Shown in pieces: positions 11,465-21,813 of a stretch of DNA of 64,000 nucleotides. The stretch is from Pleurodeles waltl. Taxonomy: Eukaryota > Chordata > Amphibia > Caudata > Salamandridae. The position numbers and the translations under genes were made by a program. Each line of letters begins with the position of its first letter. Position 1 is the first letter of the stretch. Under the pieces are notes generated by a model. That model worked only from the letters and a program-made list of their open reading frames with translations. It was not told the DNA's origin and searched no databases. Location of the stretch: contig NC_090447.1 in the NCBI RefSeq assembly GCF_031143425.1, positions 26,998,238 through 27,062,237 on the forward strand, in the 5' to 3' direction.

Positions 11465-12035
11465 CAGAGGAGAGACTGAACTAGAAAGGACCTCGGGAGA
11501 GACTGAACTACAGAGAGCCGCGGAGAGACTGAACTACAGAGAGCCGCGGGAGAGACTGAACTACAGAGAGCCGCGGGAGAGACTGAACTACAGAGAACCG
11601 CGGAGGTCCAGGAGAGACTGAACTACAGAGGACCTCGGGAGAGACTAAACTACAGAGAGCCGCGGAGGTCCGGGAGAGACTGAACTACAGAGGACCTCGG
11701 GAGAGACTGAACTACAGAGAGCCGCGGTGGTCCGGGAGAGACTGAACTACAGAGAACCTCGGGAGAGACTGAACTACAGAGAACCGCTGGAGAGACTGAA
11801 CTACAGAGAACCGCTGGAGAGACTGAACTACAGAGAGCCGCGGAGGTCCGGGAGAGACTGAACTACAGAGAACCGCTGGAGAGACTGAACTACAGAGAGC
11901 CGCGGAGGTCTAGGAGAGACTGAACTACAGAGAACTGAAGTACAGAGGACTGCGAAGGTCCGGGAGAGACTTTACTAGAGAGGACTGAACTATAGAGGAC
12001 CGCGGAGGTCGGCTGGTCGGGATACAGGCCGAGGG
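11465..12035. repeat. Minisatellite with GAGAGACTGAACTACAGAGA core
   Basis: About twenty tandem copies of a core of roughly 22-24 bp (GGGAGAGACTGAACTACAGAG) with alternating linkers such as GCCGCGGAGGTCC, CCGCTG and GACCTC. Unit length therefore varies between about 22 and 36 bp, suggesting a compound repeat made of two alternating unit types. Copies at the right end are more diverged. Confidence 0.85.
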
Positions 12036-12069
12036 TGACCGGTGAATTATTGTAATTACAGAGTCAGTG

Positions 12070-13245
12070 ACAGGCGAGGCCAGCAGGAGAGGGGGCACTG
12101 CCAGCAGGAGAGGGCGCACTGCCAGCAGGAGAGGGGAGACCCTGCCAGCAGGAGAGGGGGCACTGCCAGCAGGAGAGGGGGCACTGCCAGCAAGAGAGAG
12201 GGCACTGCCAGCAGGAGAGAGGACACTGCCAGCAGGAGAGGGGGACACCGACAGCAGGAGAGAGGACACTCCCAGCAGGAGAGGGGGACACCGACAGCAG
12301 GAGAGGGGGCACTGCCAGCAGGAGAGGGGGGCACTGCCAGCAGGAGAGGGGAGACCCTGCCAGCAGGAGAGAGGGGCACTGCCAGCAGGAGAGGGGGTAC
12401 TGCCAGCAGGAGAGGGGGCACTGCCAGCAGGAGAGGGGACACTGCCAGCAAGAGAGAGGAGACTCCCAGCAGGAGAGAGGGCACTGCCAGCAGGAGAGAG
12501 GAGACTCCCAGCAGGAGAGGGGGGCACTGCCAGCAGGAGAGGGGGGCACTGCCAGCAGGAGAGGGGAGACTCTGACAGCAGGAGAGGGGTGCACTGCCAG
12601 CAGGAGAGGGGTGCACTGCCAGCAGGAGAGGGGCCACTGCCAGCAGGAGAGAGGAGAGGGGGCACTGCCAGCAGGAGAGGGGGGCACTGCCAGCAGGAGA
12701 GGGGGCACTGCCAGCAAGAGAGAGGGCACTGCCAGCAGGAGAGAGGACACTGCCAGCAGGAGAGGGGGACACCGACAGCAGGAGAGGGGGGCACTGCCAG
12801 CAGGAGAGGGCGCACTGCCAGCAGGAGAGGGGAGACCCTGCCAGCAGGAGAGGGGGACACTGCCAGCAAGAGAGAGGAGACTCCCAGCAGGAGAGGGGGG
12901 CACTGCCAGCAGGAGAGAGGAGACTCCCAGCAGGAGAGGGGGGCACTGCCAGCAGGAGAGGGGGGCACTGCCAGCAGGAGAGGGGGCACTGCCAGCAGGA
13001 GAGGGGGCACTGCCAGCAAGAGAGAGGAGAGGGGGCACTGCCAGCAGGAGAGGGGGGACTCCCAGCAGGAGAGGGGGCACTGCCAGCAGGAGAGAGGAGA
13101 GGGGGCCACTGCCAGCAGGAGAGAGGAGAGGGGGCACTGCCAGCAGGAGAGGGGGGCACTGCCAGCAGGAGAGAGGAGACTCCCAGCAGGAGAGGGGGGC
13201 ACTGCCAGCAGGAGAGGGGGGCACTGCCAGCAGGAGAGGGGGGAC
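12070..13245. repeat. Minisatellite with GCCAGCAGGAGAGGGGGCACT unit
   Basis: More than forty tandem copies of a roughly 21-23 bp unit spread over about 1.18 kb. Variants include GGGGACACCGACAGCAGGAGAG, insertions of GAGGAGA and GAGACCCTG blocks, and larger duplicated groups. Most units lack stop codons on both strands, which explains very long open frames in both directions. The array ends about 35 bp before the ATG of the ORF at 13,280 and is in frame with it. Confidence 0.9.
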
Positions 13246-13279
13246 GCCGGTCTACGAGGACAGAGCGCCCGGCAGGGTC

Positions 13280-14374
13280 ATGGCACAAGAGCGCACGGCC
13301 AGCGATGCGCGCAGCCCGCGGGACCAGGCCACCATGATGCCCCTGGAGGGAGACGACCCCCTGTACCCCGAGCTCCCCAGAAGCCGCTCCCTGTTCTGCG
13401 AGGGGGAGTTCCTGCGGCTCGACCAGGTCCTGGAGGAGTTTAAGAAGCAGGGCTCCGGCTGGGGGCCCAACGGGGGCAGCCCCCGGCCGGCCCCCATCAT
13501 CCAGGTGTACCGGCGCCTGGAGACGAAGCCGCTGCAGGTGGTGAGGCTGAAACATGTCACCGTCCGGGACCGGTTCCTGGACATCCTGGAGGACGGGCGC
13601 ATCCGCGGCTGGGACCGGCCCTTCCTGCTGAACGGGGAGCCCCGGCCCCTGCGGGTGTCCTGCTGGGCGGTGCACCTGCCGCCCCCGGACCTGGACAACC
13701 TGAAGAGGAGGCGCCTGCGGAAGTTCGCCTGGGTGGTCGGCCCTCAGGTGCGGGCCAGCATGCGGGGCCTGAGCCCGCAGGAGGACGGGGAGCTGCAGGA
13801 CATGATGGCCAACTCCCCTGCGCTCAGCCCCGAGTCCCCCTACGGCAACTTCAGGTTCTGCTTCCGCATCAAGGAGCTGCTCACGGCCTACCAGCTGCAG
13901 CTGTGTGGAGGGAGGAGGCCGGTGCTGCGGGTGCTGGGCACCGAGGCCTACACCCTGGAGGTGGTCCACTGGGTCCTCATCCACAGCCCGCACTGCCGAG
14001 ACTTCGACCACCTGCCCACCCTGGACCCCCAGGGGCCCTTCGGGCGCGCCGGGGTCATCACCTGGTCCCCCGAGTCGCTGAGCGACCGCTTCACCTGGCA
14101 GCTGTCCGGAGGCGCCTTGAAGAAGAAGCGCTTGGCGCAGTCCCGCGGGGAGACCGTGCAGACCTACGAGCGCTGGCTGTGGAACAACGCGGCCTTCGCC
14201 TTCCACCTGCCGGGCTGCAGCGGCCTCCACCTGGGCAGGCGCGACCTCCTGGACCACGTGGAGGCCTGCAAGAAGAGGGGGGACAGCAGCCGCGTGCTGA
14301 GGCACCCCCGGGACAGGTATGTGTCCAAGAGGGAGGCTCAACGCCTCATCGAGGAGCAGCGGGCGCGGCTGTGA
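13280..14374 (+). CDS. Uncharacterised GC-rich single-exon protein, 364 aa
   Basis: This is the best host-gene candidate in the window. The frame is intact, very GC-rich, and has natural amino-acid composition, unlike the repeat frames around it. Visible segments are KHVT (K91-T94) followed by a hydrophobic helix and DG.IRG, SCWAVHL near residue 129, YGNFRF (188-193), a long hydrophobic strand segment near 215-235, ITW (260-262) and a C-terminal LLDHVEACKK. From memory this pattern resembles a poorly characterised family of vertebrate proteins abundant in fish and amphibians; I cannot name it. The H-x-T plus DG arrangement weakly recalls ADP-ribosyltransferase-like folds, as inference only. 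The start chosen has G at -3 and +4. A second in-frame ATG at 13,334 has an ideal GCCACCATG context and would give 346 aa. The frame is open upstream through the minisatellite. A consensus-like splice donor (CAG/GTATGT) at 14,317 could change the C-terminus. No poly(A) signal was seen just downstream. Confidence 0.6.
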   Translation: MAQERTASDARSPRDQATMMPLEGDDPLYPELPRSRSLFCEGEFLRLDQVLEEFKKQGSGWGPNGGSPRPAPIIQVYRRLETKPLQVVRLKHVTVRDRFLDILEDGRIRGWDRPFLLNGEPRPLRVSCWAVHLPPPDLDNLKRRRLRKFAWVVGPQVRASMRGLSPQEDGELQDMMANSPALSPESPYGNFRFCFRIKELLTAYQLQLCGGRRPVLRVLGTEAYTLEVVHWVLIHSPHCRDFDHLPTLDPQGPFGRAGVITWSPESLSDRFTWQLSGGALKKKRLAQSRGETVQTYERWLWNNAAFAFHLPGCSGLHLGRRDLLDHVEACKKRGDSSRVLRHPRDRYVSKREAQRLIEEQRARL

Positions 14375-14429
14375 CAATGCAACTCAACTCCCCATCACAG
14401 CCAAGACCACACCTGAGCCTGTGGCATCG

Positions 14430-15188
14430 CTGCTACCATGAAGACATCCACTCAGGGGCCGCATCTGACCTTACTCCCTCCTGTCACCCACCCTCAGCGC
14501 CTCCATCACTCAGCCACATTCCTGGACCCCTGGAAACATGCCAAGAAAACACCAGATGAGCCGGCCAGGCTTTCTAATTACAGACCCGTCTCCTTCCTAT
14601 GGTGCCCGGCCACGGTCCTTGAGGAACCAATCAACCAGCGTCTCAGCAGCCACCAGCTCCTCCATGCCAAGCAGTCTGGATTCACAATATCTGCATGATC
14701 CTTGACAGCAGACGCGGCAGCCCTCATTCTATCTGACCTCTCTGCAGCACGTGACATGGCCTCACACACCATCCTCATCAGGTGTCTTCATGAGCTTGAC
14801 ATCCAAGGACAGGCTTGCGACCAGATCTGCTCCTTAAAGGATAGAACACCAACTATCACCCTGGCACCTTAGTCCTGGGAAACCACCAAGCACATCTGCA
14901 GAGTGCCTCGAGGTTCATGGCTCAGCGTCACCCTCTTCAGCACATGTATGATCCCTCTGGCCAGCGTCATCCCTGCACACAACAGCAACATCCTTTGATG
15001 CGCTGATGAAACTCAAATCATACTCTTCCAATCAGAGAAGACCCCAGCACGAGGAATAACTTCTCTGCCTGCATAACCAACTCTCTAACTGTGTGAAAGC
15101 CACGAGTCTCCAGCTCAGCACGACAAGACAGAAGTAGTGATCTTCAGCAAGACCACCTCGCCATGGGACTCCGGCTGGTGACCAGCAA
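14430..15188 (+). pseudogene. L2/CR1-type LINE reverse transcriptase remnant, 5' part
   Basis: Conceptual translation shows NYRPVS near 14,576, QSGF near 14,680 and a degenerate active-site region reading CADETQ near 15,000 in place of the usual YADDTQ, preceded by an in-frame stop. KTEVVIF follows near 15,127. These are in the order expected for the reverse transcriptase of the L2/CR1 clades of non-LTR retrotransposons, whose product copies its own RNA at a nicked target. Several stops and frame changes make it dead. It begins about 55 bp after the stop of the ORF at 13,280. Confidence 0.75.
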
Positions 15189-15620
15189 AATGTGATCCAT
15201 ACCCAGCAGCCACCGCAGGAACCTCAGAATAATCAACAGCAAAATGGACATAACAACACAAATGTGATCCATACCCAGCAGCCACCGCAGGAACCTCAGA
15301 ATAATCAACAGCAAAATGGACATAACCACACAAATGTGATCCATACCCAGCAGCCACCGCAGGAACCTCAGAATAATCAACAGCAAAATGGACATAACAA
15401 CACAAATGTGATCCATACCCAGCAGCCACCGCAGGAACCTCAGAATAATCAACAGCAAAATGGACATAACAACACAAATGTGATCCATACCCAGCAGCCA
15501 CCGCAGGAACCTCAGAATAATCAACAGCAAAATGGACATAACCACACAAATGTGATCCATACCCAGCACCCACCGCAGGAACCTCAGAATAATCAACAGC
15601 AAAATGGACATAACCACACA
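15189..15620. repeat. Six exact-length tandem copies of a 72-bp unit
   Basis: Units start with AATGTGATCCATACCCAGCA at 15,189, 15,261, 15,333, 15,405, 15,477 and 15,549. I found only two variable positions: TAACAACACA versus TAACCACACA (copies 2, 5 and 6), and one CAGCAG to CAGCAC change in copy 6. The unit is a multiple of three and encodes a 24-residue Q/N/H/P-rich peptide in one plus frame; two minus frames are also open. The array sits inside the L2/CR1 remnant. Its near identity implies a recent expansion. Confidence 0.95.
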
Positions 15621-15835
15621 AGTCAACGGTGTCCCTGCATCCTTCCAGACCCAGAAGATGCTGGAGAAGATCCGAAACAACAGTAGGAAAACTCACTTAT
15701 ACCCTCGTCACCAGCTGGTTGGACTCTAGGAACACCCTCTACACCGGGATCAACACGGCTGGAGCTGCAAATACAAGGAAACAGGACTTCCAAAGACTGG
15801 TGTATACTTACGTCAGAAACAAGACACAGTAGAAC
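15621..15835 (+). pseudogene. L2/CR1-type LINE remnant, 3' continuation
   Basis: Translation gives TLVTSWLDSRNTLYTGI near 15,700, the segment that follows the catalytic core in L2/CR1 reverse transcriptases (commonly a SRLDYCN-like motif). It resumes the remnant after the 72-bp array. The frame is open for about 65 codons but the element is broken elsewhere. The 3' tail was not identified. Confidence 0.7.
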
Positions 15836-16229
15836 CTGCAACTTCTGCCGGTGCTTGGCTGCGGGGTCGGGAGACGGCCCGACGTCATTTCCCGTCGCTT
15901 TATCAGGAACCTTTGTTATTCCCTTTTCGGCCCCCAAGAGCCCCGTGAGTAGCCAGTCCCAGAATGTTGTACTTGTCTAGAACTTTCTCTTACAAATAAT
16001 TGCTTTATTCCTTGGCTGTCGTTGTCTCCCGAGAGTCCGGAGTTGTGTGCTCTGAGCAGAAGTCAGACATAAAGTGCTCTTTGTTTCTACACATCCCTTG
16101 GTGTCGTCATCAGTTGTGTGTCTGCTCCCGCGTGAGTGCGGGTGTCCCGTCATTGCAGCATCCCTGCCTGTGCGCTTTGTGCAGTGTGTGTGTTGTGTCG
16201 GTTACATACAGGAAGCAGGAACTGACAGG
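15836..16229. other. Unassigned sequence
   Basis: I see no recognisable gene or terminal repeat. It has moderate CpG content and T-rich runs, and the right end grades into CACA-type repeats. Confidence 0.35.
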
Positions 16230-16562
16230 TGCCCGTGCACGCAGCTCACTGCACACACCGGCCGGGAGTGCACAGCACTACAAACAGAGCACAGAGCTCA
16301 CTGCACACAGTCCGGGGGTGCATAGCATTACACATAGTGCACAACGCTCACTGTACAGCCAGTGCACATAGCGCACTGCAAACACACACACCGGGAGTGC
16401 ACACAGTGCACAGACCTCACTGTACACGCAGACAGAAGAACAGGCAGTGAACAAAGCTCACTGCAGACACGGGCAGCGCAGGAGTGCAGAGCACTACACA
16501 CAGTGCACACAACTCACTGCACACACAGACAGCAGTACACAGAGCTCACTCCACACACACAC
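16230..16562. repeat. Imperfect GCTCACTGCACACA-type tandem repeat
   Basis: About seven diverged copies of a 40-55 bp unit containing CTCACTGCACACA, AGTGCACA and CCGGGAGTGCA. Overlapping frames are open in all three plus frames, which is typical of repeats and not of genes. Confidence 0.7.
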
Positions 16563-17310
16563 AGACCGGGAGAGCTTTTCCGACCCCTCAGGACTGGGCC
16601 CGATTATACCTGTTAGAGCAGCCCCTCGGAATGACCCACTTGAAATACCTTGAGAATGTGTGGTGTGGAGTGATGCGTGTGTAGCTGTGTGGGGTGTGCA
16701 AGTGCGTGTGTGTGTGAGGGGGGAGGGAAATGAGAAATTGGGAACATGTTTGCAACCATCTTTCCGGGGGCTACCTTTGGGGTGTTGGGGGGGGGTGGGG
16801 TGGGGTGTTCGGGGTGTCTCTGTTAAATAGTGGCGTGCAGGTGCTTCAAGCCGGGTATAGTGTGGTGTTTGACGGATTTTACTTGGGATTTTTACATACA
16901 CAAGCAGATAAAACGCACACACTTTCGTCTCTGATTTAAAGGTCTTAAAATGGTTATTTTCCTAAATATTGAATTTTAATTACCCATCGTAGTCCACAGG
17001 CCCCTCCCTTCCTACGCTCTTTAAGTCCTCCTCATACCCTCTTCTCATATAAAGTATTTTAATCGGCGGGATTGTTGGGAAGTGTGAAGGTCACCACCCC
17101 CTCCTCCCAAAAAATGTACGGATGAAGCTGCGCCCCTGCCACTTCCCTCGCCCCCCGGTACCCCACCGCATGAAACACTCGTCATTTAATCCTAAACTGC
17201 ATATTTAGAACATTTGTGGGGTACAGGAAGGAAGATGGAGAAGGGGCGCTTGGGGGGACAGGTCTTAAAGTAGTGTTTGGGGGTACTGGAGTGGGGAGGG
17301 AATCAGGAGA
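16563..17310. other. Unassigned sequence with G-runs
   Basis: No gene was recognised. It contains a run of nine or more G at 16,786-16,795 and GT-rich patches. It leads into the TG-repeat block. Confidence 0.35.
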
Positions 17311-18215
17311 GAGTCACGGTTTGTGTGTGTGCTTGTCTCTGCGTGTCTGTGTGCGTGAGTGTGGGTGTATCTGTGTGTGTGCGTGCGTGAGTGTATCTGT
17401 GTGTGTGCGTGTGTGTGGTGTTCCGTTGTGTGTGCGCGTGAGTGTGCATGGTGTGTCTGGGTGCGTGTGCGGTTGTGTGCGCCCGTGTGTGTATCTGTGC
17501 GTGGGTGTGTGTCTGTGTGTGCGTGCGTGAGTGTGGGTGTATCTGTGTGTGTGTCTCCGTTGTGTGTGCGCGTGAGTGTGCATGGTGTGTCTGGGTGCGT
17601 GTGTGTGTGTGCGTGGGTGTGTTTCTGTGTGTGTGTGAGACTGTGGTCTATGTGTGTGTGCGGGCGCGTATGTGTCTCAGTCTGTGTGTGTGCGTGTGTG
17701 TGTGTGAGGCTGTGGGTGTGTAGTCTATATGTGTGTGTGTGTCTGAGGCTGTGTGTGTGTTTTAGTCTGTGTGTCAGTGTGTGGGTCTCAGTGTCTGTGT
17801 GTGCGAGTGTGTGTGTGTGGTCTATGTGTGTGTGCATGCATGTGTCAGTCTGTGTGTGTTTCAGTCTGTGTGTGTCTGTGTCAGTCTGTGTATGTGTACC
17901 AGTCAGTGTGTGTGCATCTCAGTCTATGTATGTGTGTCAGTCTGTGTGTCTATGTATGTGCCTGTGTGTTTGTGTGCGTGTGTGAGACTGTGTGTGTGTA
18001 TGTGGCCTATGTGTGTGGTCTTTGTATGTGTGTGCTTGTGTGTGTCAGTCTGTGTGTATATCTGTGTGTGTGAGATTGTGTGTATGGTCTATATGTGTCA
18101 GTGTGTGTGTGTCAGTGTGTGTGTGTGTATGTGGTCTAGTGTGTCTATGTCTGTGTGTGTCAGTCTTGTGCGTGTGTCTGTGTGTGTTTGTCAGTGTGTG
18201 TGCCTGTATACAGTC
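17311..18215. repeat. Long (TG)n-dominated repeat with internal duplications
   Basis: About 900 bp of TGTGTG with interspersed CG, CA, TC and CAGTC. A block containing GTGTGTGCGCGTGAGTGTGC recurs about 137 bp apart (17,430 and 17,567), and a CAGTCTGTGTGTG motif recurs many times after 17,850. Alternating purine-pyrimidine DNA of this type can adopt Z-DNA. Long open frames here are composition artefacts. Confidence 0.9.
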
Positions 18216-18642
18216 ATTTTAGGGGTCGATCCCCAGCCCACCCAATCTCTAAAGAAGCTCCGAAGAAGCTTCACACATTTTCTAATGTGCACTTGCACAA
18301 TTTACTTCTCAAATCCTAAAATATTGACATTTTTCACAAGTTTGTCTGCAGAACCTCGTGTGAAACCGATGAGTTTTTAGCTATGGCCATTTAAAACAAG
18401 CATTGGCAATGCTAATCTGTCTTGCCTTGGGACCTGTTGGTGTGTACTGTGTTTAACAAGGAAAGCAAACGCTAAGCTGGTGTGACGCAGCGTAGTGGAT
18501 GTGTCATCTGCGGGAGTGTGCACCGCGCATGCGTGCGCCCACATAATGTGCAGAGTGGCTTTTTTTTTTACAATGATTTGAGTTGGATTGGTAAATAGAA
18601 ATAAAAAGCAGCACCAAGGCGTTTATTATTTTAAATAAGTGG
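18216..18642. other. Unassigned flank of the full-length retrotransposon
   Basis: AT-rich text without recognisable gene features. It is the left genomic flank of the insertion at 18,648; its continuation on the other side begins at 27,901. Confidence 0.4.
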
Positions 18643-20012
18643 GGCAGTGTGAGAAGGTAGCCTCTTTCTAGCCTTATTACCCCCACTTTTGGCCTGTTTG
18701 TGAGTGTATGTCAGGGTGTTTGTCACTGTTTTCACTGTCTCACTGGGATCCTGATGGCCAGGCCTCAGTGCTCATAGTGAAAACACCATGTTTTCAGTAT
18801 GGTTGTTATGTGTCACTGGGATCCTGCTAGTCAGGACCCCAGTGCTCATAGGTTTGTGGCCTATATGTATGTGTCACTGGGACCCTGTCACACAGGGCCC
18901 CAGTGCTCATAGGTGTGCATGTATATGTTCCCTGTGTGGTGCCTAACTGTCTCACTGAGGCTCTGCTAACCAGAACCTCAGTGGTTATGCTCTCTCATTA
19001 CTTTCAAATTGTCACTAACAGGCTAGTGACCAATTTTACCAATTTACATTGGCTTACTGGAACACCCTTATAATTCCCTAGTATATGGTACTGAGGTACC
19101 CAGGGTATTGGGGTTCCAGGAGATCCCTATGGGCTGCAGCATTTCTTTTGCCACCCATAGGGACTTCTGACAATTCTTACACAGGCCTGCCACTGCAGCC
19201 TGAGTGAAATAACGTCCACGTTATTTCACAGCCATTTTACACTGCACTTAAGTAACTTATAAGTCACCTATATGTCTAACCTTTACCTGGTAAAGGTTAG
19301 GTGCAAAGTTACTTAGTGTGAGGGCACCCTGGCACTAGCCAAGGTGCCCCCACATTGTTCAGAGCCAATTCACTGAACTTTGTGAGTGCGGGGACACCAT
19401 TACACGCGTGCACTACATATAGGTCACTACCTATATGTGGCTTCACCATGGTAACTCCGAATATGGCCATGTAACATGTCTATGATCATGGGATTGCCCC
19501 CTCTATACCATCCTGGCATAGTTGGCACAATCCCATGATCCCAGTGGTCTGTAGCACAGACCCTGGTACTGCCAAACTGCCCTTCCTGGGGTTTCACTGC
19601 AGCTGCTGCTGCTGCCAACCCCTCAGACAGGCAGCTGCCCTCCTGGGGTCCAGCCAGGCCTGGCCCAGGATGGCAGAACAAAGAACTTCCTCTGAGAGAG
19701 GGTGTGACACCCTCTCCCTTTGGAAAATGGTGTGAAGGCAGGGGAGGAGTAGCCTCCCTCAGCCTCTGGAAATGCTTTGTTGGGCACAGATGTGCCCAAT
19801 TCTGCATAAGCCAGTCTACACCGGTTCAGGGACCCCTTAGCCCCTGCTCTGGCGCGAAACTGGACAAAGGAAAGGGGAGTGACCACTCCCCTGACCTGCA
19901 TCTCCCCTGGGAGGTGTCCAGAGCTCCTCCAGTGTGCTCCAGACCTCTGCCATCTTGGAAACAGAGGTGCTGCTGGCACACTGGACTGCTCTGAGTGGCC
20001 AGTGCCACCAGG

Positions 20013-20020
20013 TGACGTAA
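20013..20020 (+). promoter_or_regulatory. Mutated CRE in the 5' LTR
   Basis: It reads TGACGTAA where the 3' LTR and all other LTR copies in this window read TGACGTCA. This is one of the few differences between the two LTRs, and it falls in the copy that would drive transcription of the element. Confidence 0.6.
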
Positions 20021-20096
20021 GAGACTCCTGCTGATAGGCTCCTTCAGGTGTTAGTAGCCTTTCCTCTCTCCTAGGTAGCCAAACCCTCTTTTCTGG

Positions 20097-20105
20097 CTAT
20101 TTAGG
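20097..20105 (+). promoter_or_regulatory. TATA-like box of the LTR
   Basis: CTATTTAGG is conserved in position, about 75-90 bp after the CRE, in all LTR copies of families 1 and 2 here. It is a plausible core promoter; no transcription start is proven by sequence. Confidence 0.4.
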
Positions 20106-21546
20106 GTCTCTGTCTCTGGGGAAACTTCAGATAACGAATGCATGAGCTCAGCCGAGTTCCTCTGCATCTCCCTCTTCACCTTCTGATAAGGAATCGACCG
20201 CTGACCGCGCTGGAAGCCTGCAAACCTGCAACATAGTAGCAAAGACGACTACTGCAACTCTGTAACGCTGATCCTGCCGCCTTCTCGACTGTTTTCCTGC
20301 TTGTGCATGCTGTGGGGGTAGTCTGCCTCCTCTCTGCACCAGAAGCTCCGAAGAAATCTCCTGTGGGTCGACGGAATCTTCCCCCTGCAACCGCAGGCAC
20401 CAAAAAGCTGCATTACCGGTCCCTTGGGTCTCCTCTCAGCACGACGAGCGAGGTCCCTCGAATCCAGCGACACCGTCCAAGTGACCCCCACAGTCCAGTG
20501 ACTCTTCAGCCCAAGTTTGGTGGAGGTAAGTCCTTGCCTCACCTCGCTGGGCTGCATTGCTGGGAACCGCGACTTTGCAAGCTACTCCGGCCCCTGTGCA
20601 CTTCCGGCGGAAATCCTTCGTGCACAGCCAAGCCTGGGTCCACGGCACTCTAACCTGCATTGCACGACTTTCTAAGTTGGTCTCCGGCGACGTGGGACTC
20701 CTTTGTGCAACTTCGGCGAGCACCGTTTCACGCATCCTCGTAGTGCCTGTTTCTGGCACTTCTCCGGGTGCTACCTGCTTCAGTGAGGGCTCTTTGTCTT
20801 GCTCGACGTCCCCTCTCTCTGCAGGTCCAATTTGCGACCTTCTGGTCCCTCCTGGGCCCCAGCAGCGTCCAAAAACGCCAAACGCACGATTTGCAAGTAG
20901 CAAGGCTTGTTGGCGTCCATCTGGCGGGAAAACACTTCTGCACGACTCTCCAAGGCGTGGGGGATCCATCCTCCAAAGGGGAAGTCTCTAGCCCTTGTCG
21001 TTCCTGCAGTATTCACAGCTCTTCAGCCTAGTAAGAGCTTCTTTGCACCAACAGTTGGCATTTCTTGGGCATCTGCCCAGCTACGAGCTGCTTGTGACTT
21101 TTGGACTTGGTCCCCTTGTTCCACAGGTACCCTCAGACAGGAATCCATCGTTGTTGCATTGCTGATTTGTGTTTTCCTTGCATTCTCCCTCTAACACGAC
21201 TATTTTGTCCTTAGGGGAACTTTGGTGCACTTTGCACTCACTTTTCAGGGTCTTGGGGAGGGTTATTTTTCTAACTCTCACTATTTTCTAATAGTCCCAG
21301 CGACCCTCTACAAGGTCACATAGGTTTGGGGTCCATTCGTGGTTCGCATTCCACTTTTGGAGTATATGGTTTGTGTTGCCCCTATCCCTATGTTTCCCCA
21401 TTGCATCCTATTGTAACTATACATTGTTTGCACTGTTTTCTAAGACTATACTGCATATTTTTGCTATTGTGTATATATATCTTGTGTATATTTCCTATCC
21501 TCTCACTGAGGGTACACTCTAAGATACTTTGGCATATTGTCATAAA

Positions 21547-21552
21547 AATAAA
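21547..21552 (+). terminator. Poly(A) signal AATAAA in the 5' LTR
   Basis: AATAAAGTACCTTTATTTTT followed by GT-rich TGTGTATTGTGTTTTC, a typical vertebrate polyadenylation arrangement. It is repeated at 27,650-27,655 in the 3' LTR, where it would end the element transcript. Confidence 0.75.
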
Positions 21553-21793
21553 GTACCTTTATTTTTAGTATAACTGTGTATTGTGTTTTCTTATGATATT
21601 GTGCATATGACACTAAGTGGTACTGTAGTAGCTTCACACGTCTCCTAGTTCAGCCTAAGCTGCTCTGCTAAGCTACCATTATCTATCAGCCTAAGCTGCT
21701 AGACACCCTATACACTAATAAGGGATAACTGGGCCTGGTGCAAGGTGCAAGTACCCCTTGGTACTCACTACAAGCCAGTCCAGCCTCCTACAT

Positions 21794-21813
21794 TGGTTGT
21801 GCAGCGGTGGGAT
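21794..21813 (+). other. Primer binding site, tRNA-Leu-like
   Basis: It starts TGG one base after the LTR and continues into GCAGCGGTGGGAT, 13 bases complementary to the 3' end of vertebrate tRNA-Leu (recalled from its usual sequence). The first part, TGGTTGT, differs from a perfect complement by about two extra bases. Priming by tRNA-Leu is inferred. Confidence 0.6.

Larger units (their letters stand above)
18648..21792 (+). repeat. 5' long terminal repeat (3,145 bp)
   Basis: It has TG...CA termini and is identical in length to the 3' copy. Promoter-like features are a CRE position at 20,013-20,020, here mutated to TGACGTAA, and a TATA-like CTATTTAGG at 20,097-20,105. AATAAA at 21,547-21,552 is the expected poly(A) signal. 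If transcription starts about 30 bp after the TATA-like box, U3 would be about 1.5 kb and R about 1.4 kb, unusually long. Open frames of 144 and 177 codons inside are not coding: they decay in the solo copies. Confidence 0.93.

Noticed and set aside
12056..14377. 773-codon minus-strand open frame covering the minisatellite and the orphan ORF
   Set aside because: High GC content and stop-free repeats keep both strands open. The plus frame at 13,280 has the natural composition and Kozak contexts; the minus product is P/S/L/A repeat text.
15189..15620. CRISPR-like regular repeats
   Set aside because: Units are directly adjacent with no unique spacers, lie inside a LINE remnant, and the context is eukaryotic.
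17311..18215. Cysteine/valine-rich proteins of up to 208 codons
   Set aside because: They are translations of TGTGTG repeats in several overlapping frames.
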